A stretch of DNA of 64,000 nucleotides from Eucalyptus grandis (GCF_016545825.1 NC_052619.1:65916115-65980114), one strand, 5' to 3'. Counted from the first letter of the stretch, positions 1-12,624 are shown. Notes: generated from the letters alone by a model not told the origin. A program made the numbers and translations.

Positions 1-540
1 AACATTTCCCTTTGGATGTGAATATTTTTTTGATCTTTCTCGTTATACCTTAGTCTAGATCTAGGTATTTCGAGTTCAAAAATTTTGACATTTCAGTCTG
101 GACCTAGATATCTTAATTATTTCGTCTAAACATTTCACTTTGGATGTGAATGTTTTTTCGACCTTTCTCATTATACCATAGTCTGGATCTAGGTGTTTCG
201 AGCTTCAAAAATCATGACATCTCAGTCTGGACCCAGATGTCTTAATTATTTTCGTCTAAACATTTCACTTTGGATGTGAATGTTTTTTCAACCTTTCTCG
301 TTATACCTTAATCTGGATCTAGGTATTTCAAGTTTAAAAAAATCATGACTTCTCAATCTAGACCTGGATGTCTTGATTATTTTCATTTCACTTTGGATGT
401 GAATGTTTTTTCGACCTTTCTTGTTATACCATAGTCTGGATCTAGGTATTTCGAGTTTCAAAAGTCATGACATCTCAGTCTAGACCCAGATGTCTTGATT
501 ATTTTCATTTAAACATTTTATTTTGGATGTGAATGTTCTT
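1..540. repeat. ~128-bp tandem repeat array
   Basis: Four full copies and a partial fifth, beginning near 1, 129, 259, about 384 and 512. Each copy carries the words CTTTGGATGTGAAT, GGATCTAGGT, TCATGACATCTCAGTC and GATGTCTT in the same order. The fourth copy has lost a few bases at its start. Arrays of this kind are known just upstream of the 3' polypurine tract in Tat/Ogre-type Gypsy elements, which fits the tract and LTR start that follow. No coding frame runs through it. Confidence 0.85.
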
Positions 541-861
541 CTCAGTCTCGATATCTCAATTTATTACCTATTAGACTCTTCAAGGAACCTGAGTGAAAAT
601 TGGGTACTTGTGGAGTAAATGGGGATTTATCATGTACCTCAAGATGCTCTACCGCACTAATTGGTAAGTAACTGTAGGTACGTTCATTTCTTTCACATCA
701 TGCATTTGCATTTGCATTAGTATTTCCATGCATCATAAAATCGGGATTCATTTTCCAAACAAAAAAAAAAATATCATTATGTGCATGTGCATGATCAAAA
801 TTTAGGTTCCAATTTGTCTTTGAATGCAACCTCTATGAGCTCACCTTCAAAAAGGGGCAGC
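1..861 (+). mobile_element. 3' internal end of a Gypsy-type LTR retrotransposon
   Basis: This is the non-coding part between the polyprotein, which lies outside the window, and the 3' LTR. It holds the tandem array, then about 300 bp of AT-rich sequence. It ends in a purine-rich tract (AAAAAGGGGCAGC, about 849-861) that abuts the LTR start. The polypurine tract primes plus-strand DNA synthesis in these elements. Assignment to the Tat/Ogre lineage rests on this layout only. Confidence 0.6.
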
Positions 862-2750
862 TGTTGACACCTAAATTTTGGCAATCCGCTCATTTATTTA
901 TTACATAAAATTATGGGTTAATTTTATCCCTGAAAAAAAAATATTAATTGCATAGCATATAATTTTAGGTGCTTTTATTTTTAATTTGCATTTACATTGG
1001 GCCAGTGACAGATAGGTTCGAGTTGATGATTCATAAATTTAATTTGATGAGTTGGGCTAAGCCCACGAAGCGAGCAAATTGGCACAAGCCCGTTTTTTAA
1101 ATGATCAAAGATTATCTCATAAAAATAGGAATTTGAAATTTTCCGGGATATGATTAATTTTTTTGGATAGGACAAGTGGAAAAGCAAATATTGCGTTCGG
1201 CAAAACGAATATTACGTTTGGAAAAAGAAACTTTATGAATATCAATTTGGAAAAATTAAAACCCTAATTGGTGGCCTATAAATAGATTGTTGGCGTAGGG
1301 TTTCGGGGGAGCCACACAATAGAAACACATGGCCAAAAAAAAAAAAAAAAAAAAGAGAACTCACGTTATCCACAGTGAGGGTCGGCAAATCAAGAATCTC
1401 AAAGCATATTGAGAGAAAACACGTTGAGAAGAGAGAGAGGAGCCTCATGGCCGAACATCCTCGGCTGTGTGACCCTTGCGTCGACGATGCAACTCGACGA
1501 CCCAGTTGTGTCACCAATCCACCTATTGTCAGAGGCTGCACCACGATGACAATCTATTACCGCCATCGCTGTTCTTCACCAAGCAGCAGAATTGTTCTCT
1601 TTTTTTTGCAGGTGAGTGACGCCGAGCACACCCACGGGCGAGAATCACCAAGCCAGTCCCACCAAACCTAAAGTCCACGGTCAAAAAGGTTGTTGAAATT
1701 TTGGTGAAATAAGTAAAAGAGGGGAATTTGTCTTCTTCTGGGTGTTGTCCAAAAGTGAGACTGACGTGTGGATTTTTATGAGTTTATTTCATGCAAGCAA
1801 AGGGATATTTCTTGGGCGAGGATAACGTGAAGAGTTTGGTCCGTGGCGTCGTACAAATTTTGGAAAATAAATAGTCAACGCTTCCTTGTCGAGAAGCTAT
1901 CACCACCGCAGGTTCCATCGCGCGTCGATCTGTCATTGCAGTTGTCGATCTTTTGCCAGGTTATGGAGTTGTTCCTCTGTTTTGCAGGTTATCAATCACC
2001 GACGAACCAATCCGAGACTCCCGAGCCGCGAGTCCCTACCTGATCTCGCTGATCATCCGTGAATCATCACCGTTGACGCCGCCAAGCACCACCACACACT
2101 ACCAGCTCACTCGTTGAGCGGATTCCGTTCGGTTCAAATTTAGCAATATTATTTGCGAAATTAAGTAATTATCTTATCTAAAATTGAGTTGGATATTTTA
2201 TTGCCTAATATATGTTTTTCAATATCTGATGTGCATATCTAAAAGATAGACATGTTACCCGATTAGGATTTATTTGCATAATCCATAACCGTACTCCGAT
2301 TTTTTATTATATCTATAAGACTTTAGATGGAATAATTTATCATACGGGAATGAAATTGATATTTTGATCTTTAAGGCTTAAGATCAATTTATCGATTTAA
2401 TTAGCAAAATAATCAAGTTCAATTGGATATCGTTTCCAAATTTGAACGATGGATAATATCTTTGGTAATCGTGAATGATTTGGTGCTTATCTTTTAATCG
2501 CTTTATTTATCCCAAAAATACAAAAAATTGCATTTTGCATTCCATGTAAATTAGGATTGATTGCATGATAGGTTAGTTATTTTTTAAAATGCATGTTTAG
2601 AAGGCATTTAGAATAGATAACATTTCACTTTAGTTTTCACTTTAGTTAGATTTTTATTTTTAGTGATTTTAATTACGAATTTTCATAAAAAAAATAAAAA
2701 AATTATGTGCATGTCATGTAGGATTAAGTTTTAGTGATTGGAATGGCCAG
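862..2750 (+). mobile_element. Probable 3' LTR (Gypsy-type); 3' edge uncertain
   Basis: The LTR starts TGTTGACACCTAAATTTTGG directly after the polypurine tract, a beginning common in plant Gypsy elements. A TATA box and a long poly(A) run (about 1337-1354) lie inside it. The partner 5' LTR is outside the window, so the 3' edge cannot be fixed. AT-rich sequence continues to about 2750 without a clear CA end. Short open frames at 1375-1671 and 1843-2043 lie inside the LTR and have no recognisable domain. Confidence 0.5.
1277..1284 (+). promoter_or_regulatory. LTR TATA box
   Basis: TATAAATA lies about 415 bp into the LTR, in CCTATAAATAG context. It is the expected core promoter of the retrotransposon and would put transcription start near 1310. 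Confidence 0.5.
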
Positions 2751-3590
2751 GTTTCGATTTGATCATATCTCCCTTCTCGTACGCAACCTAGATAATCACT
2801 CCACCTCCCTCATTGATTTTTGCAAGGTCTTGTGACTCAAAAGGGCCCTTCCTTACTGTCAACATCTCTCCCTAATTTAAGCAGAAATTTCGCCATTTCC
2901 CTCTCCTTCCATTACCTAGTGAGATTCTCATTGATTTCCTAAACAGGTGCATTCCTAGTCATCGTCAATAATTAGCAAAGTACAGAGATCCAGTTAAAAT
3001 TAGCCGGCACATATAATTAGAGATGACAATTCCTGACATGACACTAAAACGACTTAGATGCAACATAAATTTATCAATAAGAAATCAGAATTTGGCATGA
3101 TGCGGCTTAACTTGAAACCGACATAACATGACACTTTGAAAGTAAATTGAAGAATTTTTCTTATTGACATGGAAGGACACGAGTGGTTGACACGGACACA
3201 TAACACAAGAATATGAATTGCCAGCCCTACGTGTCATGGGAGGTAACCATTACACGATTTTGTTGTTTTTAAACCTGTAAAGCTTTAGACCAAAAGAAAA
3301 ATAAAAGCCTGTAAAGGTGGGGCACATGCGGGGAAATTTAAGGAATCAACATGGCTGGATTCGATTCAGGATGCGTTTTAGAGGAAGACATTCGATAAGT
3401 TCCGACTTTCAAAAGTTCAGAATGAGTGAGCACATGCTCGACTTTAGGATGTACCTTGCACCCTCTACCCTGAAAGGTGTTGTACCTTCTACAAGGACAC
3501 CTGGTGGATTGCAAAATATCTTTAAAAAATACATTATTTGTGAACTAGACTTTCGGGGTTTTATTATTATACTAAAGACATCAATTTTTC
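2751..3590. other. AT-rich intergenic DNA
   Basis: No recognisable gene. The open frame at 3317-3604 runs into the SINE and has no domain. The last 17 bases (3574-3590) are the left target-site duplication of the SINE. Confidence 0.5.
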
Positions 3591-3793
3591 ACCACCGGCC
3601 GTGATGAATCCGCTGGGTAGGCTTCAGTCATTTGAGGGAATGTTAGGAGTTCGAAGCCTTTGCAACGCAAGAGGGCTGGCAGGCTATTAGGTAATTGACG
3701 CGTAGCGCCGGGGTGGTAGTTTCCCCGCTAGCAACATCTTGGGGTTTACGTGACGGCTGTCGGCCATAGCGGTTCCTCTAGCACCAAAAAAAA
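3591..3793 (+). mobile_element. tRNA-derived SINE with perfect target-site duplication
   Basis: A ~200-bp unit ends in a run of A (3785-3796). It is flanked by the perfect 17-bp direct repeat AAAGACATCAATTTTTC at 3574-3590 and 3794-3810. Near the 5' end, GAGTTCGAAGCC matches the RNA polymerase III B box (GWTCRANNC). An A-box-like stretch (GTAGGCTTCAGTC) lies about 35 bp before it. The body beyond the tRNA-like head is GC-richer than its surroundings. Length, poly(A) tail, internal promoter and TSD together define a SINE copied by LINE machinery. The undamaged TSD implies a fairly young insertion. The family name cannot be set from the sequence alone. Confidence 0.8.
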
Positions 3794-3810
3794 AAAGACA
3801 TCAATTTTTC

Positions 3811-5191
3811 TACGCGACTAACATGCAACGTCGTCACATTTTATGATATCAACCTATTCTATTAGTATTGACAGGGGACATGCGTTCTCCATCGGGCAAC
3901 GTAAAGAAACATATCACCCTTAAATAGCTAAATGGGGTCTCACTCTCTCCTTGCCAATCATGGCGATACGATGAGCAAGGCCACCTATTCTAGGTTTTCC
4001 TATGATTGAAAGCCGTCAAGGGATTGGGTTACGTTTACACATTTGTGCACTAGAACTCACTCGATATCAATTATGGTTTTGGGGCAAACTACATCAAATC
4101 ACAAAACTATTTCCAGGTGTTCAATCTTCTACTCGTTCCGGATACACCCCAATATTGTACCATGTTCTCATTGAATGTTAATCATTGGAATTTAATAATT
4201 TTCGTTAGTAAAACGTCACCCTTCATGGGGCCTCCAAAATTCGACACGTAACCTAAGTTCTCGAGAATCCCTTTCACACTTTATTTGCAAACAATAATGG
4301 AAGTTCGCATCCATAAGAAGTCATGCTATAGTCTTGCCATTTACACAGCAAAAGCCACCGTAATTAGGGAAGCTAGAACTCGAAAACTTTTAGTCCATAG
4401 TCACTAGTCCAATAAGCAATAATAGTATCGTACCATACGATCGATCACTTCACAGCTCACCAACTTTTCCATAGCTGAAAAACCGCATTGAATCCGGACT
4501 ACTTTTGGGGGTGACACTTGGTTCGGGAATTCCGCAAAAGTGCCGAGGTTTTTGCGTCGTCCCATCCGGAACTATATTGAAGCTTCACACGATTTGGTAG
4601 GAGGACACCATAAGCAAGCGCATCAGCTCACGTTTCGCGAAATCACGGCTTTTGTGAAAATCCTCATGTTGTCAACGTGATGCGTACGCCAAGCAAACGC
4701 ACGATATGGTAAAAGAAGGAGAAACCACGGGGGTGAATGAATGTTGCATGAGAAAATATCTTATCTCGACCCTCCTCCACCACCTTGCGAATGAAAAAAC
4801 GGCTAAAAGACATTGAAAAAACCACGGAACGAAAGTGTAATTTTCGGAAGTCACGTGAACGAAGCATTACGCGGGGGACCGCTTTGCGGTGGGGGAGTAA
4901 CGTAACAATGCTTCGCGCACCAATCACCACTCTCGCCCGGGGGCGCGTGCCGCCGCCGCCGCCGCCCCCGCGCCGCCCCAGAGGGGAGGTACGGCCGGTC
5001 GCGTCCGCACGACTTTCGACCCCGACATCGTGGCGGAGGATTCTGTACGGGCACGCGAGGAGAGAGGCACGTGGGGCGACGAGGAGGAGGGAAGGAGGGG
5101 CTGGTGCTGCTGTGGAGGAGAGAATGATTTTGTGGTACGCTACCTATTAGTGCGCTACTTGTCATGCGAGCACTGTGAATTTAATACGCAT

Positions 5192-5233
<42 letters not shown>

Positions 5234-5300
5234 GCGCACATACACACACGGCAACCCCCATTTTTCTCCTGTGCTTAGTGGGATGCAACATTGTGTGTGT
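3811..5300. other. Intergenic region and distal SWEET promoter
   Basis: No gene recognised. 4920-5060 is strongly GC-rich, with CCG repeats, and creates overlapping open frames on both strands without domains. A (CT)n microsatellite lies at 5194-5230, just upstream of the SWEET core promoter. Confidence 0.5.
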
Positions 5301-5306
5301 TTACGT

Positions 5307-5314
5307 ATATATAA
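5307..5314 (+). promoter_or_regulatory. TATA box of the SWEET gene
   Basis: TATATATAAACC context lies about 175 bp before the start codon. A GA-rich leader follows (about 5350-5400), typical of plant 5' UTRs. Transcription would begin near 5340. Confidence 0.6.
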
Positions 5315-5485
5315 ACCCGAGCCATCCCTTGCATGATTTTCATAGAAAGTTAGTGAGAGAGTCGGAGGAGAGGGAGGGAGAGAGAGAGAAAGAGAGAGAG
5401 CCAGGGTTTCTCTGCAAACCCTGCTTTCTTTTCTCGGTCTTTGCCTTGGAGAGAGTAGAGGATTTCTCACTGTCGGAGGTGGAAA

Positions 5486-8477
5486 ATGGCCTTCTTTAAT
5501 CACCACCATCTCTGGACCTTCACTTTCGGTATCCTAGGTAAAGAAGGAAGAAACCAGAAGCTGTTCGCCCTTCATCTCCATTTGCTTCTTCTTCGCAATA
5601 ATGCTGCTTGCTTGCGCCATTTCCTTTCATCCCGCTTTCCTCCATCCATCTTCATATGGTCTACATGCATTTATATTTTCCGCTTGATGAATCGTTCGTA
5701 TTTAGTATCTTTAGCATGATTAACAGCAGGTCATTCTCTTCTTTTCTTCTTCTTTTCGTTTGGCAACTCTTTCTTCCAAAACCTCACTATTTCTCTTTCT
5801 ATCAGTTTCAAAACACACGTAAAGCAACAAAAAAAATCAGAAAGAAAATGAGAAAAATTTTCCCCTTGCACTAATCTTGACACCACTCTTCACATGGAGT
5901 TTTTCTCTCTTTTGATGATACAAACCCCACTCAAAATCAAACCTCCGGCAACCTTTTCAGTCTCTTGGACTTTTGCCAACTTTTTCACAACCCTTTTGGC
6001 CATTTCCTCCAATGATTTTTGTTTTCACTCTAGCGCACTTTTAGAAACTGAAGCCGGTACACTAGCATCTGTCATAAACTTATGAGTCCGTCTTCAAGTT
6101 GTTGCAACTAACGTGGGATTTATATTGTCTCAAGTCGGTTTGCATTTTGTGGGAATTCATTATTTTCATCTTTTGGCTATATCGTGTGTATACAAAGGTT
6201 ATACAACGACATGCAACATGATTTAGTTCGAGTTATGTTCAACCATGTTATATGTGCTCCGCACTTAGATTAGTAAATGACTGAGGTTGTTTTTCTTCTT
6301 CTTTAATTTTAACCCTAGCAAAAAGAGCAATTTCATCTGCACCGCACTTGCACAGAATAATCTAACGTTTGTGCTTTTCTTCTGCAATCGATGATAGGAA
6401 ACATTGTCTCGTTCTTTGTCTTCTTGGCTCCGGTGTAAGTAATCATTTTTTTCTTTTAAATTCTTTTCTTTCACTAGGATGAAGATAGTATTATTTTATT
6501 TGATCCCGATACAATAACTCCTGATTTTTTTCTCTTCTCCTGTTGCAGGCCGACATTTTACAGAATTTATAGGAGCAAAAAGACTGAGGATTTCCAATCG
6601 ATACCGTATTTGATCGCTCTATTCAGCTCCATGCTCTGGCTTTACTACGCACTCCTCAAAGGACACTCCTTCCTTCTCATCACCATTAACTCCTTTGGAT
6701 GCGTCATAGAGATGATGTACATCGCCATCTACATTGCTTATGCACCGAGATCTGCCAGGGTACGTATTGATCATTAGATGATGCAACGCTCATATTTCGA
6801 TCACAATGAACCAAAGGGCTTGCTAGGAAACTTTCTTTGGCGATTCACGTGATCTATACAATGGAAAAAAATACGTTCCACAAGAAAAGAACTAAAATTT
6901 TAAGAACACAATAAATCCCAGTGGTAGTTTACGACTAACTGGGTTAACTGAACGTGTTTTGCACTCTCCATCCTTGTCATCTAAAAGCTCTCTTTTTCCC
7001 CTATATCTCTAACTATCCTGTGTTTGTTCTGACTTAATGATTTTGATTACTGCAGAACTCCACGATCAAGCTCTTTGCTCTGATGAACATGGGATTGTTC
7101 TCTCTCCTAATTCTCATCACGCACTTCATTCCAAATGGTGATGCACGCACCACGGTGTTCGGATGGATCTGCACGACAATTTCCGTGAGCGTCTTCGCAG
7201 CACCGTTAAGCATTGTGGTGCGCACTTAAAAAATCCAATCTTTCTCTTCCCAAATTCTCATATCTAACCACGGAAAACGCAGTTTAATCTTCTCTCTCTT
7301 TTTTTCCCCTATTCTGGTCTTCTTAGGCACGAGTTGTGCAAACGAATAGCGTGGAGTTCATGCCCTTCTCTCTATCATTCTTTCTAACGTTGAGCGCCAT
7401 CATGTGGTTCGGCTACGGTTTCTTCCAAAAGGACTGGTGCATTATGGTAAGGGATCCCCATCTTCGAAAAATTTAATTTAAAAACGTTAAGGATCACTTT
7501 ACTTTGTATTTGAAGTGTATGTTCTGTCGTAATGTGCATTGGGGTAATGTAGGTCCAAATATTTGTTCAGCATCACTTTTGGGTTCGGCTGCATTTGATA
7601 TATAACATGTTATAACATGTTGCATTGACACGTCATTAATGGGCAAATAAGACTAATTAAATTTTCAAGAAAAGCTAATAAGAGCATATGCGGGTCCCAT
7701 GTCTATAGACATCTGTATACATCCTGTGTGATTAGACTTTACTCTTCAAGTTGCCAGAGTAGGATGAATTTTTGTAATAATTTATCATGGTAATAAATTT
7801 CGGTTTTTTTTCTTCACATTGTACCAATATCTCTTTTCTTGCATTGAGTTCATAATATATTTTTTGGAAAAAAAAAAAACAAAATTTTAAATAATATCGA
7901 CCGAGTGAGACACATTATTAATGACTATGATTATTGGAGGATCGAAAACTATACTTTTGAAAAATGGACCGACGTGAGAGTATTTAACAAAACTTAAGTA
8001 CATAACTTTGGGAAAAAAAATTGCTATGAAATCTTAGATTCTCAAATGGTCAATCGATGTAAATACATAAATCCAATATCTTTATAACTGTTTAGATGAA
8101 GATTATGTGATGAATGCGAATGCACGTCATCGAGTATATCGATGCTAAGCCTTGGGGGCAGACTAAAATATTTTGTCAAGTTTTAACGTATGTTTTGGCC
8201 AAACTTAAAGAATATCCTTGACCTTGACATGCAGATACCGAACATCATGGGCTTTGTCTTGGGACTGTCTCAGATGGTCTTGTACGGATACTACAGAAAC
8301 AGAGAGGAGCTCCCGCAACACGATGTTCCACCCCCCTCAGGAAAAGCCTCTGAAGTCCACCCTGTCAAAGGCGGTGAAGCCCGAGCGGATGAGCAACAGC
8401 CACAGCTATCACAACCAAAGGGTGCCGTGGAAGTGGTAGTTTCCGGTGATGACCCGGGGTCTGATCAGCCAAGTTAA
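5486..8477 (+). CDS. SWEET: SWEET sugar transporter, clade III type, six exons
   Basis: Bidirectional uniporter of the MtN3/saliva family; clade III members mainly export sucrose across the plasma membrane. Exons read from the sequence: 5486-5537, 6398-6434, 6549-6759, 7056-7217, 7327-7446 and 8235-8477. All junctions are GT-AG and in phase, giving 274 residues. The first MtN3 repeat starts at FGILGNIVSF and contains [20 protein letters not shown] (exons 1-3). The second contains [45 protein letters not shown] and [16 protein letters not shown] (exons 4-6). Seven membrane segments in a 3+1+3 layout are expected. The tail after YYRNREE is hydrophilic, as in SWEET10-15. The six-exon layout is the family norm, and intron 1 (860 bp) and intron 5 (788 bp) are the longest. 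Nothing is broken. Clade III comes from the SKKTEDFQS and SVEFMPF motifs; the exact orthologue is not certain. Confidence 0.93.
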
Positions 8478-8779
8478 GTTGGCTCAAGCCCAACTTACCA
8501 TCGAGCGGGGGCTTTATTTAAGAATGTGAAGGTTGCGTCGGTCTATCCTCCTCTCCATGATGATCCTACTTGCTCCATCGATATCTCTCTCTATCCGTGT
8601 TCGGTTGGTGTACAATTGTATGAACAAGAAAGTGCGCTGGCAATCTCTAAGAAGTGTATTCATTATTCCGTTTTCTGATTAATGAACAAGTTAATTACTA
8701 GTATATTCGATGATGCTCGTGCGAGTTAAGGCAGTGGGGACCGATTCTTACTAATTCTACCACAATCTCTCCACTCATT
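8478..8779. other. SWEET 3' UTR, then edge of a segmental duplication
   Basis: The SWEET 3' UTR probably ends by about 8690. From about 8690, the phrase GTTAATTACTAGTATATTCG and what follows recur near 15387-15480. This marks the left edge of the block duplicated around the two kinase copies. Confidence 0.5.
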
Positions 8780-11096
8780 CTGTTCGGCAGAATGGAATAT
8801 GTGCGACACAACATGAATGCCCTGTTTTGCTTCGTATGGTTCACAGAAAGCAAGCGAAGAGGCTCAAGGAGCGAACGAAGCAGGAAATTCTCGATCAAGA
8901 CAACATGCCATTAGATCCATTGAAACCGCCTTGAGCGTTCTGCCTCGCCAATTCTCTCTTCACACTTTCGCCTCGGTGATGGCCCTTCCTCTATTCATGT
9001 CCCCTGGAGAATTGTTCTTTCCAGACACTGCGAAGCTGAGCCCGGGCCCTCCAGCATCCTCAAAACTATTTCCATTCCAAAAGCACCTAAACATACTTCT
9101 GAAAGGAAGAAGTCCAAATGAGATGGGATTCATGGTCATGCAACAAGAGACATAAATTAAACTAGAATCACCCTTGTTACACGGTTCTGTTACCCTTAGA
9201 GACGTCAGATTCGACGGTAAATTGTCCCGTCATTGCGTACTCTGGAGCACAATTTCCTTTAGTGCCCCTGACCCTAGTGAAAACATGTGATCTGTCTCCA
9301 ACGGGACCAAGCTTCGCAAGACCAAAATCAGAGAGCTTTGAATGGAACCTCTCGTCCAGCAATAAATTAGATGACTTGAAATCTCTATAAATAACCGGGG
9401 GATTTGCTTTGTCATGCAGGTATTCTATACCTTTAGCTGCACCTGCCGCCATCATCATTCGGGTATTCCAATCTAGCGGCTCCTTATCCAGTGGAAGCTG
9501 TGTACCGATAGCATAATGCTAATATCAGTTGCCTAATACAAACAGCTAATTTTTGCATAATTCAGCCAGAATGTGAACACGTGTAAATAATTGAAATCAT
9601 AGTATCAAATTCTTGATCTTGTTGGTATCTGGCAAGAAAAGTTCAATTTCGCACTTTCAGTCTAGGCCACTTCAAGGCAGAGTTCTAGGGAAGTGCAAAC
9701 AAATATGTGCTAAATTACCTAGATTAAACTATAGAAGGAAGGACCTCTTATTAAGGATAATTGATTTTACCACGAAGATGATATTCCAATGATCCCAAGG
9801 GTATCAATTCATAAACAAGAAGCTGTTGAACACCATCAGCACAGTAACCAATCAGATTTATGAGATTAGGGTGATGCAGAAGGCTCAGCATCAGAACCTC
9901 CACCAGAAATTCATGGTTACCTTGTGAACCATTTCAATCTTGTTGTTTAACTGCAGCAGCTTACAAATGACTGAGGTCAACGTAATAACTACGTATAACA
10001 GCAATATTCAAGAGAGTCAAGAGTAGCTACCAAAGAAATTAGAATTTAATAGAGCAGAACTGCAGCCAGCCTAACTATAGTATGACTAATAGTATCTGAA
10101 TCTTGAATTTGGTTGATGACTTAACCTGGGCATAATGTCTATATAAAATGTCAATATGACGATTTCAAAATTATTATTCTAAGACAGATACAATAAAGTC
10201 GAAGCTCTTCAGATGTCATTAAAACCAACCATGTCAAACTCATTCGAAAAACTACTCCAGGTGTTTCAAATTAATAGATCTGCTGCACCAACTTGGACTC
10301 TTCTGATCAGACAGAAAAAGTCTAGAGATTGATTGCACTGTTCACAGTTTGTTAATATCCTTTAGCTCCAAATTTATTTGCCTGAAAAGAAAAAAATGAA
10401 TGTCAACAAAGCCTTTCAGCGAAAGCAAAAGAAAGGGACTAAACAAATGTTCCACTAAACTGGAGGCAACTACACATAAAGTGTTAGCTTCACTTGTAGA
10501 GGGATGGACATATTTTTAAAAGATACACTGTTCAAGTGATTTTTTGACCCAAAAAAAAAAAACTGATTCAAACATGAAACGCAGTCTTTTCTATGAATTC
10601 ATTCCTTCTCTCTATGTTAGCTGATCCAGAAAAGGCCCTTAGGAGAAATTGTAACATATAGCTAACTTTAGCTTTCAGACTTCAGGTCAAACAGTTGGTT
10701 CATTGACCAAAAACTAAAGACTGGAAAGGGAGAACTAGCTGATGCTGATTTTTATTAAAAACACAGCCATCAGATGCCACATACACGATGCATACAGAAA
10801 AGAGCACATTATCCACCTGTCGAGTGCTCTCGAGTCTTCCCTTTATATACACCCACATTGATCATCCTTTACCTAAGAAACACTCCGGCTAGAAGTTCTT
10901 CATAGCAGCGTCGAGTTCGTGGAAGATAAAGGTTTGAGCAGCAAAATGTGCACCCGGTCCATCCTTAGGGCCAATTAGATCCCTTTTCAACCCCACAATG
11001 CTTCTGTAATGTGTGGCTCCTAATATTTCACCAGCAAATGAATGCGGAGTATTTCTGCTCCCGCAATACTTCACCAGCAAATGAATGCGGATCATT
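8780..11096 (-). pseudogene. Decayed RLCK-VII (PBL27-like) kinase copy
   Basis: A truncated duplicate of the intact kinase at 16130-19970, with introns kept, so it arose by DNA duplication rather than retroposition. Reading along the minus strand, the exon 2 equivalent (about 11090-10880) carries [11 protein letters not shown] and FHELDAAMKNF, then an in-frame stop. The exon 3 equivalent (about 9985-9790) has a TGA in the conserved VKQLDRNG motif. The exon 4 equivalent (about 9478-9190) still reads [18 protein letters not shown] and APEYAMTGQ. It has lost about 75 bp around the [16 protein letters not shown] region and then reads off frame. Most of exon 5 is deleted: sequence matching intron 4 of the intact copy joins directly to the last codons and 3' flank (about 9020-9060). 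Exon 1, with the MGC acylation site, is absent. No functional kinase can be made. Confidence 0.88.
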
Positions 11097-11850
11097 TTAA
11101 ATCAAGCATTAGGAAATATTTCTATTGGAAAAACAATTGGGGGTAACCCTTTTTCAACGCAATCCAAGTTCCTGTTTTGGGGAGATTTGCCTCCGAAATT
11201 GAGGTTTTTCATTCCAATTCATTGCATCTGTCTTATGATCCCCAAAGGAACCGTTAAGAAAAAAGCTGTTATCTGAATTTGGGAAACGGTAACAGTGAAT
11301 TAGTAATTTTCTCCTAATGTAATAGTATTTATGGTTTGAAGCTGGGGATGGTGGCATGCTCTAAAGTAACGTGCCTAGAATTCCACAAAAAAAAAAATGT
11401 ATTGAATTCATCTCAAATGCATTCACAAAGGAAGAGACGATGAAATTATCAATGTAAAGCAACTTCTAATTACATCTCGACATATGATATCTAGAGTTTT
11501 GTTTCTTTAGATAAGGTGATCGAAGCCCAGTGGGGATCAATCTACTTTGATTGTTGTATAAGGCTCCATAAGAGCCTTTTATGTTCGGCCAAATGAATGA
11601 CGATGGCGGCCCTCGACTGCCATTCTAGGTTTGCTTTTCTAGGAGCCATAGTCACCCAAGCAAATATCGAATACTAGGATTAAATATTTTAGGTCCTCTA
11701 AGACCAATCAGAATCCATATGCATCAATTTGATAACAAGGAGTGAGCATGAATGATATTGATGATGGTGATGATCGATCTAGGCCTACCAAAAATATGTA
11801 CTACAGCGTCACAAGGATCAAGAAATACTTTCATAGTAAAGCTAATAGCA
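11097..11850. other. Gene-poor DNA between kinase copy and TIR element
   Basis: No gene seen. A short local duplication of TTCACCAGCAAATGAATGCG occurs at about 11026 and 11072, at the broken 5' edge of the kinase copy. The similarity to the intact kinase locus stops near 11096, which looks like the duplication breakpoint. Confidence 0.4.
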
Positions 11851-12624
11851 GGAAAATTCCAAATAAGGCTTGAGGTAGAGTTTGTGTTAAATAAGGGCCT
11901 AAATGGCCATATAAGTCTCAAAAGCCTAAAGTGGCGATGGCAATTTTAAATAAAGGTCTATCCTCGAAGATCATTGACCGGCTAAAATATTTCTATTGAC
12001 TAAGGGCAGTTTTGTCAAAAGACAATCTTAATTTATATTTTAATTTTTTAATTTTCTTTTCATTTTTTTTTTTCTTTTCGATGAGGGCCCAGCCATCCTG
12101 ACTAGTCACTGGCAAGGACAGGCCTTGCTTGTTGCTAGCGAAGGTAGCCTCACTTGTGGCTTTCAAGGGTGGCCTCACCCAAGGCAAGGTTGTCAAGGCG
12201 AGGCCGTCCCTCGCGATTCGCTAGTGAGGCGACCCTTGCCAAGGCCTCGCCTATGGTTAGCAAGGGTGACCTCACCCAAGGCAAGGGCAACCCTTGCCAA
12301 CCCTCTCCAGGCATTGTTGGTGGCCAGCTATCATTGAGACTAGCCACCAGCGAAGAAGAAAGAACAAATCGGAAAAAGGAAAACAGAAAAGAAAAAATAA
12401 GGAATGAAAAAATTCAAAAAGAAAAAAATGCCATTGACCAACCACAAAATCAGGCCCTTCTTTGAAACTAATAGTCATTTTAGATTTTTATTTGAAATAA
12501 GATTCACTTCAACCCTTATTTGAAAAAATGAGAATATTTCAAATCCTTATCTTAAACAAGGTTCATTTCTTGCTGTAATTTGAAAAAAATGAGGACACCT
12601 TAGGCCTATATTTGGAATTTTCCC
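11851..12624. mobile_element. Non-autonomous TIR element with GC-rich core
   Basis: The left end starts GGAAAATTCCAAATAAGGCT. The right end, read on the minus strand, starts GGGAAAATTCCAAATATAGG. The similarity fades inwards over roughly 100 bp. The core (about 12085-12350) is GC-rich and repeats CTCACCCAAGGCAAGG and GCGAGG-type words. It is bounded by a T-rich tract on the left and an A-rich tract on the right, so the whole element can fold back. I could not define a clean target-site duplication. The open frames inside (12125-12478, both strands) are products of the GC-rich repeats, not genes. Confidence 0.45.

Noticed and set aside
1..540. Regular repeats that might suggest a CRISPR array
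   Set aside because: Units are contiguous ~128-bp tandem repeats without unique spacers, in a plant retrotransposon context.
1375..1671. 98-codon open frame
   Set aside because: Lies inside the LTR, has no domain, and overlaps an equally long frame on the other strand.
4664..5278. Several overlapping frames on both strands
   Set aside because: Caused by the GC-rich CCG stretch and CT repeats upstream of the SWEET gene; no domain.
8780..11096. Kinase copy as a processed (retroposed) pseudogene
   Set aside because: Intron sequences and 3' flank match the intact gene, so it is a DNA-level duplicate.
12125..12478. Frames of 65-103 codons in GC-rich sequence
   Set aside because: Both strands are open because of internal repeats in the TIR element core; no homology recognised.
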